Part shown: piece after piece, positions 8,997-18,411 of the stretch
Numbering within the stretch: position 1 is the first letter of the stretch
Layout: each line of letters starts with the position of its first letter
The notes under the pieces: model-generated
The model's database searches: none
What the model was told of the DNA's origin: nothing
The model's input: the letters and a program-made list of their open reading frames with translations, nothing else
Program-made: the position numbers and the translations under genes
Assembly (NCBI GenBank): GCA_016928075.1
Contig: JAFGLJ010000042.1
Coordinates: 124,001 to 188,000, forward strand
Source: Bacteroidales bacterium
GTDB taxonomy: Bacteria > Bacteroidota > Bacteroidia > Bacteroidales > VadinHA17
Length of the DNA: 64,000 bases
Direction: 5' to 3'

Positions 8997-9031
8997 AAAA
9001 AAAAGGGGAGCAAGCAAATGCCCCCTTTTTT
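8997..9031 (-). terminator. Terminator after gdhA1 (may work both ways)
   Basis: A-rich run and GGGG pair with CCCC and a T-run around a loop of about 12 nt (9009-9020). Downstream of gdhA1 on the minus strand the stem is followed by T residues. The A/T symmetry would allow use on the plus strand too. Confidence 0.7.
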
Positions 9032-9062
9032 ATTGTTTAATTGAATGAATTCAAATTTAATA

Positions 9063-10403
9063 TCAGACCACACCGTGCGCAAGCATTGCATCTGCCACTT
9101 TTATAAACCCACCGATATTGGCTCCCTGGACATAATTTATAAATCCATTATCCTGTTTACCATATTTGACACAGGTATCATGGATGTTCTTCATAATCAG
9201 CTGGAGCCTGTCATCAACCTCTTTACGTGTCCACGCAAGTCGCATTGCATTCTGAGTCATTTCAAGACCTGAGACAGCTACACCGCCTGCATTGGCTGCT
9301 TTTCCTGGGCCATAAAGTATGCCGGCTTCGAGGTAAGCATTAATTGCTTCGGGGGTGGAAGGCATATTAGCTCCTTCCGAAACACAATAGCAACCATTCT
9401 TAATAAGTGTTTTAGCCTCTTCCTTGTTAATCTCATTTTCTGTTGCATTTGGCATGGCCACATCGCATTTAACATTCCAGGGCCTCTGTCCTTCGAAATA
9501 TTCAACACCATATTTTTCTGCATATTCCTTAATCCTTCCTCGCTTGACGTTCTTCAGTTCTTTTACGTATTCAAGCTTTTCCTTATCTATACCTGCCGGA
9601 TCGTAGATATAGCCGGACGAATCTGAGAGTGTTACAACCTTACCTCCCATTTCAGTAACTTTTTCGCAGGCATACTGGGCCACATTACCTGAACCGGAAA
9701 TAGCTACTATTTTGCCTTTAATCGTATCTCCTCTTGTTTCGAGCATATTCTGGGCAAAATATGTTGCGCCATAGCCTGTTGCCTCCGGGCGTATTAATGA
9801 GCCACCCCAGTTTATGCCTTTACCGGTAAGTACCCCTGTAAACTCATTTCTCAGCCTTTTATACTGCCCAAACAGGTAACCTATTTCGCGTCCTCCGACA
9901 CCTATATCACCCGCGGGAACATCCGTATTTGGTCCAATATGCCGTGATAATTCTGTCATAAAACTCTGACAAAAACGCATAACTTCATTATCAGATTTTC
10001 CTTTTGGGTCAAAATCCGATCCCCCTTTACCGCCTCCCATAGGGAGTGTTGTAAGGCTGTTTTTGAGTACCTGTTCAAATGCAAGGAATTTCAATATTCC
10101 AAGGTTAACGGTTGGGTGAAATCTTAAACCTCCTTTGTAGGGGCCGATGGCACTGTTCATCTCAATACGGTAACCTTTGTTAATCTGGATATCTCCTTTG
10201 TCATCGAGCCATGGCACCCTGAAAAGAATAACCCTTTCAGGTTCGGCAATTCTTTCAAGGATCTTGGCATGCTTGTACTTCGGATTTTCTTCAATAAAAG
10301 GGATAAGCGTTTCTGCAACCTCCTGTACGGCCTGGTGAAATTCGTTCTCACCCGGGTTCTTGGCCTTGATGGCTGCCATAAATTTTTCAACTCTTGGGTC
10401 CAT
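9063..10403 (-). CDS. gdhA: Glutamate dehydrogenase, predicted NADP(H)-type
   Basis: 446 residues. Interconverts 2-oxoglutarate plus ammonia and glutamate. The substrate site is clear: KGGLRFHP, the catalytic LPMGGGKGGSDFDPKG, and DVPAGDIGVGGREIGYL. The dinucleotide site has GSGNVAQYA and, after the second strand, TLSDSSG. This is the arrangement of the NADP-dependent E. coli enzyme, so a biosynthetic ammonia-assimilating role is inferred. The ATG at 10403 (MDPRVEKFM) is preferred over an upstream extension rich in Lys and Phe. It is one of two gdh genes here, separated by dprA. Confidence 0.93.
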   Translation of the reverse strand: MDPRVEKFMAAIKAKNPGENEFHQAVQEVAETLIPFIEENPKYKHAKILERIAEPERVILFRVPWLDDKGDIQINKGYRIEMNSAIGPYKGGLRFHPTVNLGILKFLAFEQVLKNSLTTLPMGGGKGGSDFDPKGKSDNEVMRFCQSFMTELSRHIGPNTDVPAGDIGVGGREIGYLFGQYKRLRNEFTGVLTGKGINWGGSLIRPEATGYGATYFAQNMLETRGDTIKGKIVAISGSGNVAQYACEKVTEMGGKVVTLSDSSGYIYDPAGIDKEKLEYVKELKNVKRGRIKEYAEKYGVEYFEGQRPWNVKCDVAMPNATENEINKEEAKTLIKNGCYCVSEGANMPSTPEAINAYLEAGILYGPGKAANAGGVAVSGLEMTQNAMRLAWTRKEVDDRLQLIMKNIHDTCVKYGKQDNGFINYVQGANIGGFIKVADAMLAHGVV

Positions 10404-10622
10404 AGCTGCTATTTTAATTATGTTTTTACGTTTACAAGGAGATAAAAATAGAAATTTCATTTTTAAAAGAACCAACAGTCTGAACCTTCTTTATAAATAT
10501 TCATTAATAAAATGCATGTGGAAAAAATAACAATCAGCTAACCAGATATATAATGAATGAGAATATGTTACAGAACATGTAGACTCAGATGATTTTTATC
10601 AACATTTCTGTGTTACTCATGA

Positions 10623-11735
10623 TCAGATTTTCTTGCGATAAACATTTCCAGGCATACTGGTAATATGACCTGAAAATTCAAGTTTCAGTAAAGCAGATGA
10701 TAGCTGATGTAAGGGTTTACCCAGTGAATTACTTATATGATCCGATGCTAATTCTTCATGGTCATTAAATAATGCAAATATTTTTTCTTCCAGGGGGCTG
10801 AGGTTCTCGGGGAATAATTTATTTTGTTTTTCCTGAGTTTTGGTTTTCAACCAGTTCAGATTATAAATAACATCATCTGCTGATTCCACAAGAGCTGCCC
10901 TGTTTGATTTGATAAGGAGGTTACATCCTTCAGATAACCGGTCACCCGGCCGGCCCGGGACTGCCATCACTTCCCTGTTATATGATAAAGCAATGTCGGC
11001 TGTAACCATTGCCCCTCCCTTCCTTCCCGATTCAATAATCAGGGTTGCATCGGATATGCCTGCTATTATCCTGTTACGCTTAAGGAAATTATTTCTTTCA
11101 GGAGCTTCAAAGGAAGGAAAATCTGTAATAAGGGCTCCATGTTCAATTATTTGTTTCGCAACAGCTAGATGGGCTGAAGGATATATTGTTCTGAAGCCAT
11201 GCCCAAGTATGGCAATTGTTTTCAGGTTTTCTTTAAGTGCAGTTTTATGTGCTGTTATATCAACACCGTATGCCAGGCCGCTGGTGATTATAATATCAGG
11301 GTATTCACCGGCAAGGCTCCTGATAATAGCCTCGCATATATCCCTGCCATTTCTTGTAATATTCCTCGTACCAACAACACTGATTATTTTCTTATTATTA
11401 AGGTTTGCATTTCCCTTAAAATAAATGATAAGTGGTGAATCAGGGCATTCTTTCAACCTCGCCGGGTATTCATTCTCATCATAGCATATAACTGATATAT
11501 CGTGTTTGTGAATATATTCCAGCTCATCGGCAGCTTTATCAATGAATTCCCTGGAACAAAGATGGGTGGCAATGGTTTTGCCAATGCCTGGAATAAGTAT
11601 CAGGTTACGGTATGGTTCATTAAAAACAGCTTCAGCAGAACCCAGGTGATTGATAAGTTTTTTTGCATTTATATCACCGACGGCAGGTACCATGCCAAGG
11701 GCAATGTTGCAGATTAATTCTTTATCTGTTTTCAT
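10623..11735 (-). CDS. dprA: DNA-processing protein DprA
   Basis: 370 residues. Binds incoming single-stranded DNA and loads RecA during natural transformation. An N-terminal helix-hairpin-helix-like part (PAVGDINAKKLINHLGS) precedes the extended Rossmann domain with VGTRNITRNG, SGLAYGVDITAHKTAL, GHGFRTIYPSAH, RNRIIAGISDATLIIES and GGAMVTADIAL. A small winged-helix C-terminal domain follows (EEKIFALFNDHEELASDHIS). The ATG at 11735 is chosen over one 24 bases upstream. No other competence genes are close. Confidence 0.92.
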   Translation of the reverse strand: MKTDKELICNIALGMVPAVGDINAKKLINHLGSAEAVFNEPYRNLILIPGIGKTIATHLCSREFIDKAADELEYIHKHDISVICYDENEYPARLKECPDSPLIIYFKGNANLNNKKIISVVGTRNITRNGRDICEAIIRSLAGEYPDIIITSGLAYGVDITAHKTALKENLKTIAILGHGFRTIYPSAHLAVAKQIIEHGALITDFPSFEAPERNNFLKRNRIIAGISDATLIIESGRKGGAMVTADIALSYNREVMAVPGRPGDRLSEGCNLLIKSNRAALVESADDVIYNLNWLKTKTQEKQNKLFPENLSPLEEKIFALFNDHEELASDHISNSLGKPLHQLSSALLKLEFSGHITSMPGNVYRKKI

Positions 11736-11811
11736 TTTCAGCACGAGACATTTTACCAAAGATAGTAAATAGGTATGAACCTGAGTATGCTGAATTATAT
11801 AAAAAAGAAAG

Positions 11812-11840
11812 AAAAAAGGCTGCTCTTAAATAGAACAGCC
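11812..11840 (-). terminator. Rho-independent terminator of gdhA2
   Basis: On the minus strand GGCTGTTCT pairs with AGAGCAGCC (one G-U pair) around a short AT loop and is followed by six T. It lies 22 bases beyond the stop of the second gdh gene. Confidence 0.82.
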
Positions 11841-11862
11841 ATTAGACAATACTATGTGCAGT

Positions 11863-13200
11863 TTAATAAATACCGAAATCAAGCATGGAATTGGCCACTT
11901 TGAGAAAACCGGCAATATTCGCCCCCCTGACATAATCCACATATCCGCTTTCAGTGGTTCCATATCTTACACATGCCTCATGGATATTAATCATTATTTC
12001 ATGTAGCCTGTCATCAACCTCATTACGTCTCCAGTGAAGTTTCATCGAGTTTTGCGACATTTCCAATCCAGATGTGGCAACGCCTCCTGCATTGGCAGCC
12101 TTACCCGGAGCAAAGAGGAGTTTATGTTTCTGTATCAATTCAATCGCTTCGGGTGTGCAGGGCATATTAGCTCCTTCGCATACACAAATACAACCGTTAT
12201 TAACAAGATTCTGTGCATCTTCCACATTCAGTTCGTTCTGTGTGGCACATGGAAGTGCAATATCCACTTTTACTTCCCAGGGGTGTTTGCCTTCATGAAA
12301 TTGTGCTGACTCGAATTCATATGAGTATGGTTTGACTATATCTTCATTTGAAGCTCTCAGTTCAAGCATATAATCTATCTTTTCACCTGATACTCCGTCC
12401 GGGTCATAAACATAACCATCAGGACCTGATAGTGTTACGACTTTACCACCCAGTTCGTTGACTTTCTGGACCGCTCCCCACGCCACATTTCCGAAACCTG
12501 ATACAGCCACTGTTTTACCTTTAAATGATTCACCTACGGTGGCAAGCATTTCCTTGGCAAAGTACACACAACCAAAACCTGTGGCTTCAGGACGAATGAG
12601 TGAACCTCCCCAGTTAATACCTTTTCCTGTAAGCACACCTGAATGTTCACGTTTCAATTTTTTATACATACCATATAGATATCCTATTTCACGGCCACCA
12701 ACTCCGATATCACCGGCAGGGACATCCATTTCGGGACCTATATAGTTCCATAATTCAAGCATGAATGAATGGCAAAATCTCATAATCTCGCCATCTGATT
12801 TGCCTTTTGGATTGAAGTCAGAACCGCCTTTCCCTCCACCCATGGGGAGTGATGTGAGTGAGTTCTTGAATATCTGTTCAAAGCCGAGAAACTTCAAGAT
12901 ACTTAGGTTAACGCTGGGGTGGAACCGTAAGCCTCCCTTGTATGGACCAATGGCATTGTTAAATTGAATGCGGTACCCCAGGTTTACCTGCACATTACCT
13001 TCGTCATCCATCCAGGGTACTTTAAACATAATGATCCTGTCCGGCTCTATGATCCTTTCAATGATATTGGCCGATTCAAAATGCGGATTATCATTATAAA
13101 CTTCTTCAATTGATTCCAGTACTTCTCTGACTGCCTGAAGGTATTCAACCTCGCCGGGATGTTTTTTCTCGAGGTTGTTAAGAACAATATCTACATTCAT
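11863..13200 (-). CDS. gdhA: Glutamate dehydrogenase, predicted NAD(H)-type
   Basis: 445 residues, closely similar to the neighbouring gdh product throughout the substrate domain (KGGLRFHP, LPMGGGKGGSDFNPKG, DVPAGDIGVGGREIGYL). The coenzyme domain differs: GFGNVAWGAVQK and TLSGPDGYVYDPDG, which from memory is the pattern of the NAD-dependent Clostridium symbiosum enzyme. A catabolic or NADH-linked role is therefore inferred. It has its own terminator, so the two gdh genes are probably regulated separately. The start ATG at 13200 gives a family-length protein. Confidence 0.92.
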   Translation of the reverse strand: MNVDIVLNNLEKKHPGEVEYLQAVREVLESIEEVYNDNPHFESANIIERIIEPDRIIMFKVPWMDDEGNVQVNLGYRIQFNNAIGPYKGGLRFHPSVNLSILKFLGFEQIFKNSLTSLPMGGGKGGSDFNPKGKSDGEIMRFCHSFMLELWNYIGPEMDVPAGDIGVGGREIGYLYGMYKKLKREHSGVLTGKGINWGGSLIRPEATGFGCVYFAKEMLATVGESFKGKTVAVSGFGNVAWGAVQKVNELGGKVVTLSGPDGYVYDPDGVSGEKIDYMLELRASNEDIVKPYSYEFESAQFHEGKHPWEVKVDIALPCATQNELNVEDAQNLVNNGCICVCEGANMPCTPEAIELIQKHKLLFAPGKAANAGGVATSGLEMSQNSMKLHWRRNEVDDRLHEIMINIHEACVRYGTTESGYVDYVRGANIAGFLKVANSMLDFGIY

Positions 13201-13302
13201 TATTGGTAAGTTTTAAAGATTTTTATAAAGGGTTCTCTTGTGGTTCAAATTTGGTATAAGCAAAAATGCTAAAAAATGATTAAACTCATAAGCCTGACAT
13301 GA

Positions 13303-13785
13303 TTAATTCTGTTTTACATATTTATCCAATGCCGCTCTTATTTTATTAATTTCTGATTTTGTCAACGAAGAGATATAAACCGGTGGATAGCTGGCTTTCT
13401 TATTCCCCATCAGGCGATATAACTGGATTGATTTTATAAGGCCCGGGAATTTCTTTAATAATTTATAACCAAGGAACTCACTTTTCGGAATCTCCACCGA
13501 ATTTTTTTGCCCGCTCAAAAAACCTGCTGAGTAATATCTGAAGATAATTTTCTGACCATCATCTGAAAAATATATGTATTTGTATTTCAGAATTACCGGC
13601 AGGAAAGTCAGTATGATGTAAGCACCAACAAGGACAAGAGTGGCATGATATTCCTGTATACCAAATATGGGGAAACGCAGCAGCTTCCCGAAATACACCA
13701 CAAATATATAGGCAGTCATTATCACGGTGGCAATGAATAACCTGATTCTCAGCTTTATAATAGTCCTGCCATTATCGAATGTCAT
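13303..13785 (-). CDS. Hypothetical membrane protein, PH-like C-terminal part
   Basis: 160 residues with two N-terminal membrane helices (about 11-32 and 45-65), then a cytoplasmic part with beta-rich segments (KYIYFSDDGQKIIFRYYSAG, VEIPKSEFLGYKLLKK) and a C-terminal helix (LTKSEINKIRAALDKYVKQ). The layout resembles small bacterial membrane proteins with PH-like domains, but I see no diagnostic motif. It follows tadA by about 50 bases on the same strand and may be co-transcribed with it. Confidence 0.6.
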   Translation of the reverse strand: MTFDNGRTIIKLRIRLFIATVIMTAYIFVVYFGKLLRFPIFGIQEYHATLVLVGAYIILTFLPVILKYKYIYFSDDGQKIIFRYYSAGFLSGQKNSVEIPKSEFLGYKLLKKFPGLIKSIQLYRLMGNKKASYPPVYISSLTKSEINKIRAALDKYVKQN

Positions 13786-13836
13786 CCGGGATAATATTTT
13801 TATAGACCTTAATAATTTCTAAAGATATCAATTAAT

Positions 13837-14295
13837 TCAATCAGACAAATCCTGTCTTCTGCTTTTAAAAAAATACTTAATAATATTTTTACATTCCTCT
13901 TCCATTACGCCACTTAATACAATGGTTTTTTTATGCAGCACCATGCTCTTATTAAGAGAATAACCTCGTTTTTCATCAGGTGCTCCGTAAATCAATTTAC
14001 CTAATCGGCACCAGAATAATGCTCCGGCACACATAGTGCATGGTTCGAGTGTAACATAAAGACTGCATTTATCTAAGTATTTGCCTCCAAGATATGTGCT
14101 GGCAGCAGTTATAGCCTGCATTTCAGCATGAGCTGTCGGGTCGTTCAGAGTCTCAGTAAGATTATGTGCCCTGGCTATAATCCTGTTATTGCATATCACT
14201 ACGGCACCAACCGGCACCTCTCCTTTATCCCTGGCTATTTCAGCTTCCTTTAATGCTGCCTTCATAAAGTCTTTATCAGAAAATTCTACAGTCAT
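13837..14295 (-). CDS. tadA: tRNA-specific adenosine deaminase TadA
   Basis: 152 residues. Deaminates A34 to inosine in tRNA-Arg(ACG), letting it read CGU, CGC and CGA. The zinc site is complete: HAE in TAHAEMQAI supplies the histidine ligand and catalytic glutamate, and LEPCTMCAGAL supplies the two cysteines. Length and order match the TadA family. A guanine deaminase cannot be fully excluded, but the GEVPVGAV opening favours TadA. Confidence 0.9.
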   Translation of the reverse strand: MTVEFSDKDFMKAALKEAEIARDKGEVPVGAVVICNNRIIARAHNLTETLNDPTAHAEMQAITAASTYLGGKYLDKCSLYVTLEPCTMCAGALFWCRLGKLIYGAPDEKRGYSLNKSMVLHKKTIVLSGVMEEECKNIIKYFFKSRRQDLSD

Positions 14296-14365
14296 AATTA
14301 TGAATGGGAGATGTTTTGTGTAAATGTAATAAAAACAGAAATATATCTCAGATAACTGGAATTCG

Positions 14366-14396
14366 TTTCAGTGTTATGATGTTTTGGTTATTTTTG
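14366..14396 (+). promoter_or_regulatory. Predicted promoter of aspS
   Basis: TTTC at 14366-14369, a 19-base spacer, then TATTTTTG at 14389-14396. This matches the Bacteroidota TTTG-N19-TAnnTTTG pattern with one mismatch, 23 bases before the aspS ATG. Confidence 0.5.
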
Positions 14397-14418
14397 TTCC
14401 AAATTTATCCGGCTCATT

Positions 14419-16176
14419 ATGTACAGAACACACAATTGCGGAGTACTTAATTTATCCAACCGTGGTGAAAAGGTTATATTAAGTGGCTGGGTCCATAAAT
14501 CCCGGGACCTGGGTGGAATGACGTTCATTGACCTTCGTGACAGGTATGGGAAAACCCAGCTTGTTTTCAATATGGAAACGAATCCAGAATTATGCTCCAA
14601 AGCGAGAAAGCTGGGCAGGGAATATGTCATCCGTGCTGAAGGTATGGTTGTAGAGAGAAGTAATAAAAACCCTAATATGCCTACAGGGGATATTGAGATA
14701 ATTGTTGAAAGTCTTGATGTACTTAACAAAAGTCAACTTCCACCTTTTACCATCGAGGATGATACTGATGGGGGTGATGAATTGAGGATGAAATACAGGT
14801 ACCTAGATCTCAGGCGTGAGCCTGTTAAACATAATATAATTCATCGCCACAGGGTTGCCCAGGAAACAAGAAAATATCTGGATTCACAGGGTTTTATTGA
14901 GATAGAGACACCTGTACTCATAAAATCAACACCGGAAGGGGCACGTGACTTCGTGGTCCCCTCAAGGGTACATCCGGGCTCCTTTTATGCACTGCCTCAA
15001 TCACCGCAGATATTTAAGCAATTATTAATGATATCAGGGTTTGATAAATATTTTCAGATTGTCAGATGTTTCCGTGATGAGGATCTCCGTGCCGACAGAC
15101 AACCTGAGTTTACCCAGATAGACTGTGAAATGTCATTTGTTGAGCGTGACGATGTGCTGGATGCTTTCGAAGGCCTGGCGGTTTATCTTTTCAAGGCGAT
15201 AAAAAATTATGATATAAAGGAATCCTTCCCACGAATAACTTATGATCAGGCTGTGTCAGAATATGGCACTGACAAGCCCGATATCAGGTTTGGCATGAAA
15301 ATCGGGGATATTACCGGTAAGGTTAAAGGATCCGGTTTTAATGTATTCGACAACTCTGAATACACCGGAGGAATAGTTGCCACGGGCTGTGCCGCTTATT
15401 CCAGGAAAGATCTTGACGGAATGACTGATTTTGTAAAAAGACCACAGATTGGTGCCGGTGGCCTTGTCTATGTTAAGTACAATGAGGATGGTTCGTTTAA
15501 GTCATCTGTCGATAAATTTTTCAGCCCTGAAGACCTCAAAGGATTGACTGATTTAATGGATGCCCGTCCCGGGGACCTGATTCTTATCCTGTCAGGGGAG
15601 AGGACACAGACCCTATACGCACTTTCGGAACTGCGACTGGAAATGGGTGACCGATTGGGCTTGAGGGATAAGGAACAGTTCAAACCCCTGTGGATAGTGG
15701 ATTTTCCCCTCCTGGAGTGGGATGATGAAACGCAGAGGTATTATGCGATGCACCATCCTTTCACATCACCAAAAACTGAAGACCTCCATATGCTTGAATC
15801 AGATCCCGGCAAAGTGAGGGCAAATTCTTATGATTTGGTAATCAATGGTGTTGAAATAGGCGGAGGTTCCATCAGAATACATGATGCTGAAATACAGAAG
15901 AAAATGTTAAGGGTGCTTGGGTTTACTGATGAGGAGGCCAATTCACAATTTGGATTCCTGATGAATGCTTTCAGATATGGGGCACCACCGCATGGCGGTA
16001 TAGCATTTGGTTTCGACCGCTGGGTGGCCCTTTTCGCCGGCTCCGAAACAATAAGGGATTTTATTGCTTTCCCTAAAAACAATGCCGGAAGGGATGTCAT
16101 GATTGATTCACCTTCAAAAATCTCTGATGATCAACTCAATGAACTTAACTTGCAGCTTATAAGAAAGGGGATATGA
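14419..16176 (+). CDS. aspS: Aspartyl-tRNA synthetase, bacterial type
   Basis: 585 residues, the normal length of bacterial AspRS. The N-terminal OB fold ([26 protein letters not shown]) binds the anticodon. Class II motif 2 is [18 protein letters not shown]. The inserted GAD domain occupies roughly residues 290-410. Motif 3 is [14 protein letters not shown]. The GAD insertion marks the bacterial rather than the archaeal enzyme. Transcribed alone, with its own promoter and a terminator that begins inside the last codons. Confidence 0.96.
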   Translation: MYRTHNCGVLNLSNRGEKVILSGWVHKSRDLGGMTFIDLRDRYGKTQLVFNMETNPELCSKARKLGREYVIRAEGMVVERSNKNPNMPTGDIEIIVESLDVLNKSQLPPFTIEDDTDGGDELRMKYRYLDLRREPVKHNIIHRHRVAQETRKYLDSQGFIEIETPVLIKSTPEGARDFVVPSRVHPGSFYALPQSPQIFKQLLMISGFDKYFQIVRCFRDEDLRADRQPEFTQIDCEMSFVERDDVLDAFEGLAVYLFKAIKNYDIKESFPRITYDQAVSEYGTDKPDIRFGMKIGDITGKVKGSGFNVFDNSEYTGGIVATGCAAYSRKDLDGMTDFVKRPQIGAGGLVYVKYNEDGSFKSSVDKFFSPEDLKGLTDLMDARPGDLILILSGERTQTLYALSELRLEMGDRLGLRDKEQFKPLWIVDFPLLEWDDETQRYYAMHHPFTSPKTEDLHMLESDPGKVRANSYDLVINGVEIGGGSIRIHDAEIQKKMLRVLGFTDEEANSQFGFLMNAFRYGAPPHGGIAFGFDRWVALFAGSETIRDFIAFPKNNAGRDVMIDSPSKISDDQLNELNLQLIRKGI

Positions 16177-16190
16177 TATATACCCCCTTT
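16164..16190 (+). terminator. Terminator overlapping the aspS stop codon
   Basis: AAAGGGG (16164-16170) pairs with CCCCTTT (16184-16190). The TGA stop at 16174-16176 lies in the loop. A short T-run follows the stem. Confidence 0.6.
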
Positions 16191-16219
16191 ATGAGTGTTT
16201 TTAATAATATACTGAGTGG

Positions 16220-16867
16220 CTAGAAGGCATAACCAAAGCTGAAGCCAAAGGCAACAGAAGCTGATGCCTTATTATTTACATTAAGGTCGAATATTTCTTC
16301 TGATTCACCACTGAAGGTCCATTTACGGCTTACGACACCAAGACCTGTGAATATGTCCAGTGCAAACCCACCACTGGTTATTAACTGGTAACCTATTATT
16401 CCATTCACGTTCATTTTCATCATATCGATCTTGTCCGTGGTATTATCCTTACTTGTTATGCTAGCCGATGCGTAAGAAAAATGAGGTCCGACATATAAAC
16501 CTTCAGGGGCTTCAATATCCCTGCTGAGGAAAAACTTATACATTAACTGCCCCCTGAAACCACCTGTATTTATTCCGCTTACCTCCTCACCTTCACTGGT
16601 AAGTTCATCGAGGTTCAGTAAAAGGCTTGGTCCCAGGTATGAGGCTCCTAATGTTACAGACTGCTTCGGAAGTGTCTTAGCCTCAAAAAGTATCTTATAC
16701 TCTCCGGTAACGGGTATGACAGCTATCCAGAATGGTCCGCCAAGAGCGGCAAGTGGGTTAGTTTTTATTACAAATCGTTGCGGTGTGTCTCCCTGCTGTG
16801 CCATGGCACTGGATGAGGCGAGCAGAACAATGATAATCATCAATAAAACGTTTCTGATTCCTTTCAT
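16220..16867 (-). CDS. Predicted small outer-membrane beta-barrel protein
   Basis: 215 residues. A signal peptide (MKGIRNVLLMIIIVLLASSSAMAQ) is followed by amphipathic strands with many aromatics and glycines (FRGQLMYKFFL, LYVGPHFSYASASI) and a C-terminal strand ending in phenylalanine (SFGYAF), typical for insertion by the Bam complex. No function can be assigned. A TACATTTG -7-like box lies 35 bases upstream on the minus strand. Confidence 0.72.
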   Translation of the reverse strand: MKGIRNVLLMIIIVLLASSSAMAQQGDTPQRFVIKTNPLAALGGPFWIAVIPVTGEYKILFEAKTLPKQSVTLGASYLGPSLLLNLDELTSEGEEVSGINTGGFRGQLMYKFFLSRDIEAPEGLYVGPHFSYASASITSKDNTTDKIDMMKMNVNGIIGYQLITSGGFALDIFTGLGVVSRKWTFSGESEEIFDLNVNNKASASVAFGFSFGYAF

Positions 16868-16969
16868 GATTTCTTTTGTTGGTTATTTATTTCAAGTTTA
16901 ACAAATGTATTAAATTGTTGGATATATCCTAAAAATATGTATTGATTTTTATAAGTGTCCGATTGAAAC

Positions 16970-18304
16970 TTAATGGGAAGAAGTTACCGTTTTGCCTATC
17001 AGGGTAGCAGAAGTGCAATCGGTAATTTCTACATTCACATAATCTCCAGGAGCGTGCTTTCCGGCAGGGAATACAACCACTTTATTCTGGGATGTTCTGC
17101 CAGAAAGATAGGCGGTTGATTTCCTTGAAAAACCCTCAACCAGTACTTCGAATATTTTCCCAACATCTTTCTTTTTACTTTCCAGGGATAATTTGTTCTG
17201 CAATTCTATTATTTCATTAAGGCGCCTTGTCTTAACCTTTTCGGGGATATCATCAGGATATTTCCTGGCTGCTTTTGTATTCGGTCTTTCGTTATATTTA
17301 AACATATAGGCAAAATCATATTCAGCCCATCTCATAAGGCTGAGGCTTTCGCGGTGATCTTCCTCGGTTTCTGTGCAGAAACCTGTCATCATATCTGTTG
17401 ATACAGCACATCCGGGCAGTATTTTTCTTATTGCTCTTATCCTGTTCATATACCACTCCCTGTCGTATTTCCGGTTCATTAGTTCCAGAATGCGGCTGCT
17501 CCCGCTCTGGGCAGGGAGGTGTATATGTTTACATATATTATCGAAGTGCGACATCACCTTCAGTACTTCATCAGACATATCTTTGGGATGAGAGGTTGAA
17601 AAGCGGACCCGGAGCAGGGAGTTGACCTTTGCCGTTAATTCCAGCAGATCTGCAAAGGTTGTATTCCCTTCTTTCCCTTCATATGAGTATGAATCAACAT
17701 TTTGACCAAGGAGGGTCACTTCGCGATAGCCTCTATTGAATAAAGCCCGTACTTCCCCCAGTATCGTTGCCGGATCGCGGCTTCTCTCGATCCCTCTTAC
17801 ATAGGGTACCACACAGTAGGAGCACATATTATTGCATCCCCTCATTATCGATACGAAAGCTGATACTCCATTTTTGTCAAGCCTCACGGGTGATATATCT
17901 GCATAAGTCTCTTCACGTGAAAGGAGAACATTAACCGCTTCATGACCACTGTATGCTTCCCCGATTAACCTAGGCAGATCCCTGTACGCATCCGGACCAA
18001 CAACCAACTCAACCATTTTATCAGTTTCAAGGAGCTGCTCTTTGAGTCTTTCTGCCATGCATCCAATTACTCCGATAAGCATACCCGGATTTTTCTTCTT
18101 ATGTTGTTTGAAAACATCAAGACGGCCCCAAACCCTCTGTTCGGCATTATCTCGCACCGAGCATGTATTTACAAGTATCAGATCGGCTTCCTCCAAACTT
18201 CCGGTTAATGAAAAACCATCATCCTGCAGTATGGATACAACAACCTCACTGTCAGCAACATTCATCTGGCATCCGTATGTTTCTATGTATAATTTGCGAT
18301 GCAT
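16970..18304 (-). CDS. miaB: tRNA-2-methylthio-N6-dimethylallyladenosine synthase MiaB
   Basis: 444 residues. A radical SAM methylthiotransferase that converts i6A37 to ms2i6A37 in tRNAs reading UNN codons. The N-terminal domain has three cluster cysteines ([23 protein letters not shown]). The radical SAM triad is in [22 protein letters not shown] domain forms the last 65 residues. The QMN after the first cysteine distinguishes MiaB from MtaB and RimO. A single gene with a phylum-type promoter 40 bases upstream. Confidence 0.95.
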   Translation of the reverse strand: MHRKLYIETYGCQMNVADSEVVVSILQDDGFSLTGSLEEADLILVNTCSVRDNAEQRVWGRLDVFKQHKKKNPGMLIGVIGCMAERLKEQLLETDKMVELVVGPDAYRDLPRLIGEAYSGHEAVNVLLSREETYADISPVRLDKNGVSAFVSIMRGCNNMCSYCVVPYVRGIERSRDPATILGEVRALFNRGYREVTLLGQNVDSYSYEGKEGNTTFADLLELTAKVNSLLRVRFSTSHPKDMSDEVLKVMSHFDNICKHIHLPAQSGSSRILELMNRKYDREWYMNRIRAIRKILPGCAVSTDMMTGFCTETEEDHRESLSLMRWAEYDFAYMFKYNERPNTKAARKYPDDIPEKVKTRRLNEIIELQNKLSLESKKKDVGKIFEVLVEGFSRKSTAYLSGRTSQNKVVVFPAGKHAPGDYVNVEITDCTSATLIGKTVTSSH

Positions 18305-18343
18305 GGAATTTAAACCTGTATTTGATCAAATTTGTTCGGAATG

Positions 18344-18375
18344 CAAAAATAATAAAGACGAACAACAAATGACAA
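18344..18375 (-). promoter_or_regulatory. Predicted promoter of miaB
   Basis: On the minus strand TTG (18375-18373) is followed by 21 bases and TATTTTTG (18351-18344), 40 bases before the miaB ATG. Confidence 0.5.
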
Positions 18376-18377
18376 TA

Positions 18378-18411
18378 AACGTAGAGACGCGATTAATCGC
18401 GTCTCTACGTT
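18378..18411. repeat. Perfect 34-bp palindrome of the GTAGAGACGC family
   Basis: Each arm is 17 bases with no loop. The core is GTAGAGACGC / GCGTCTCTAC. It sits between miaB and GH92, and its right end supplies two bases of the GH92 stop codon (18410-18412). Related palindromes lie at 25624 and 57194, and more distantly at 423. Confidence 0.85.

Noticed and set aside
9278-9523. Alternate-frame reading inside gdhA1 on the same strand
   Set aside because: It lies wholly within the well-supported GDH gene and has no recognisable motif.
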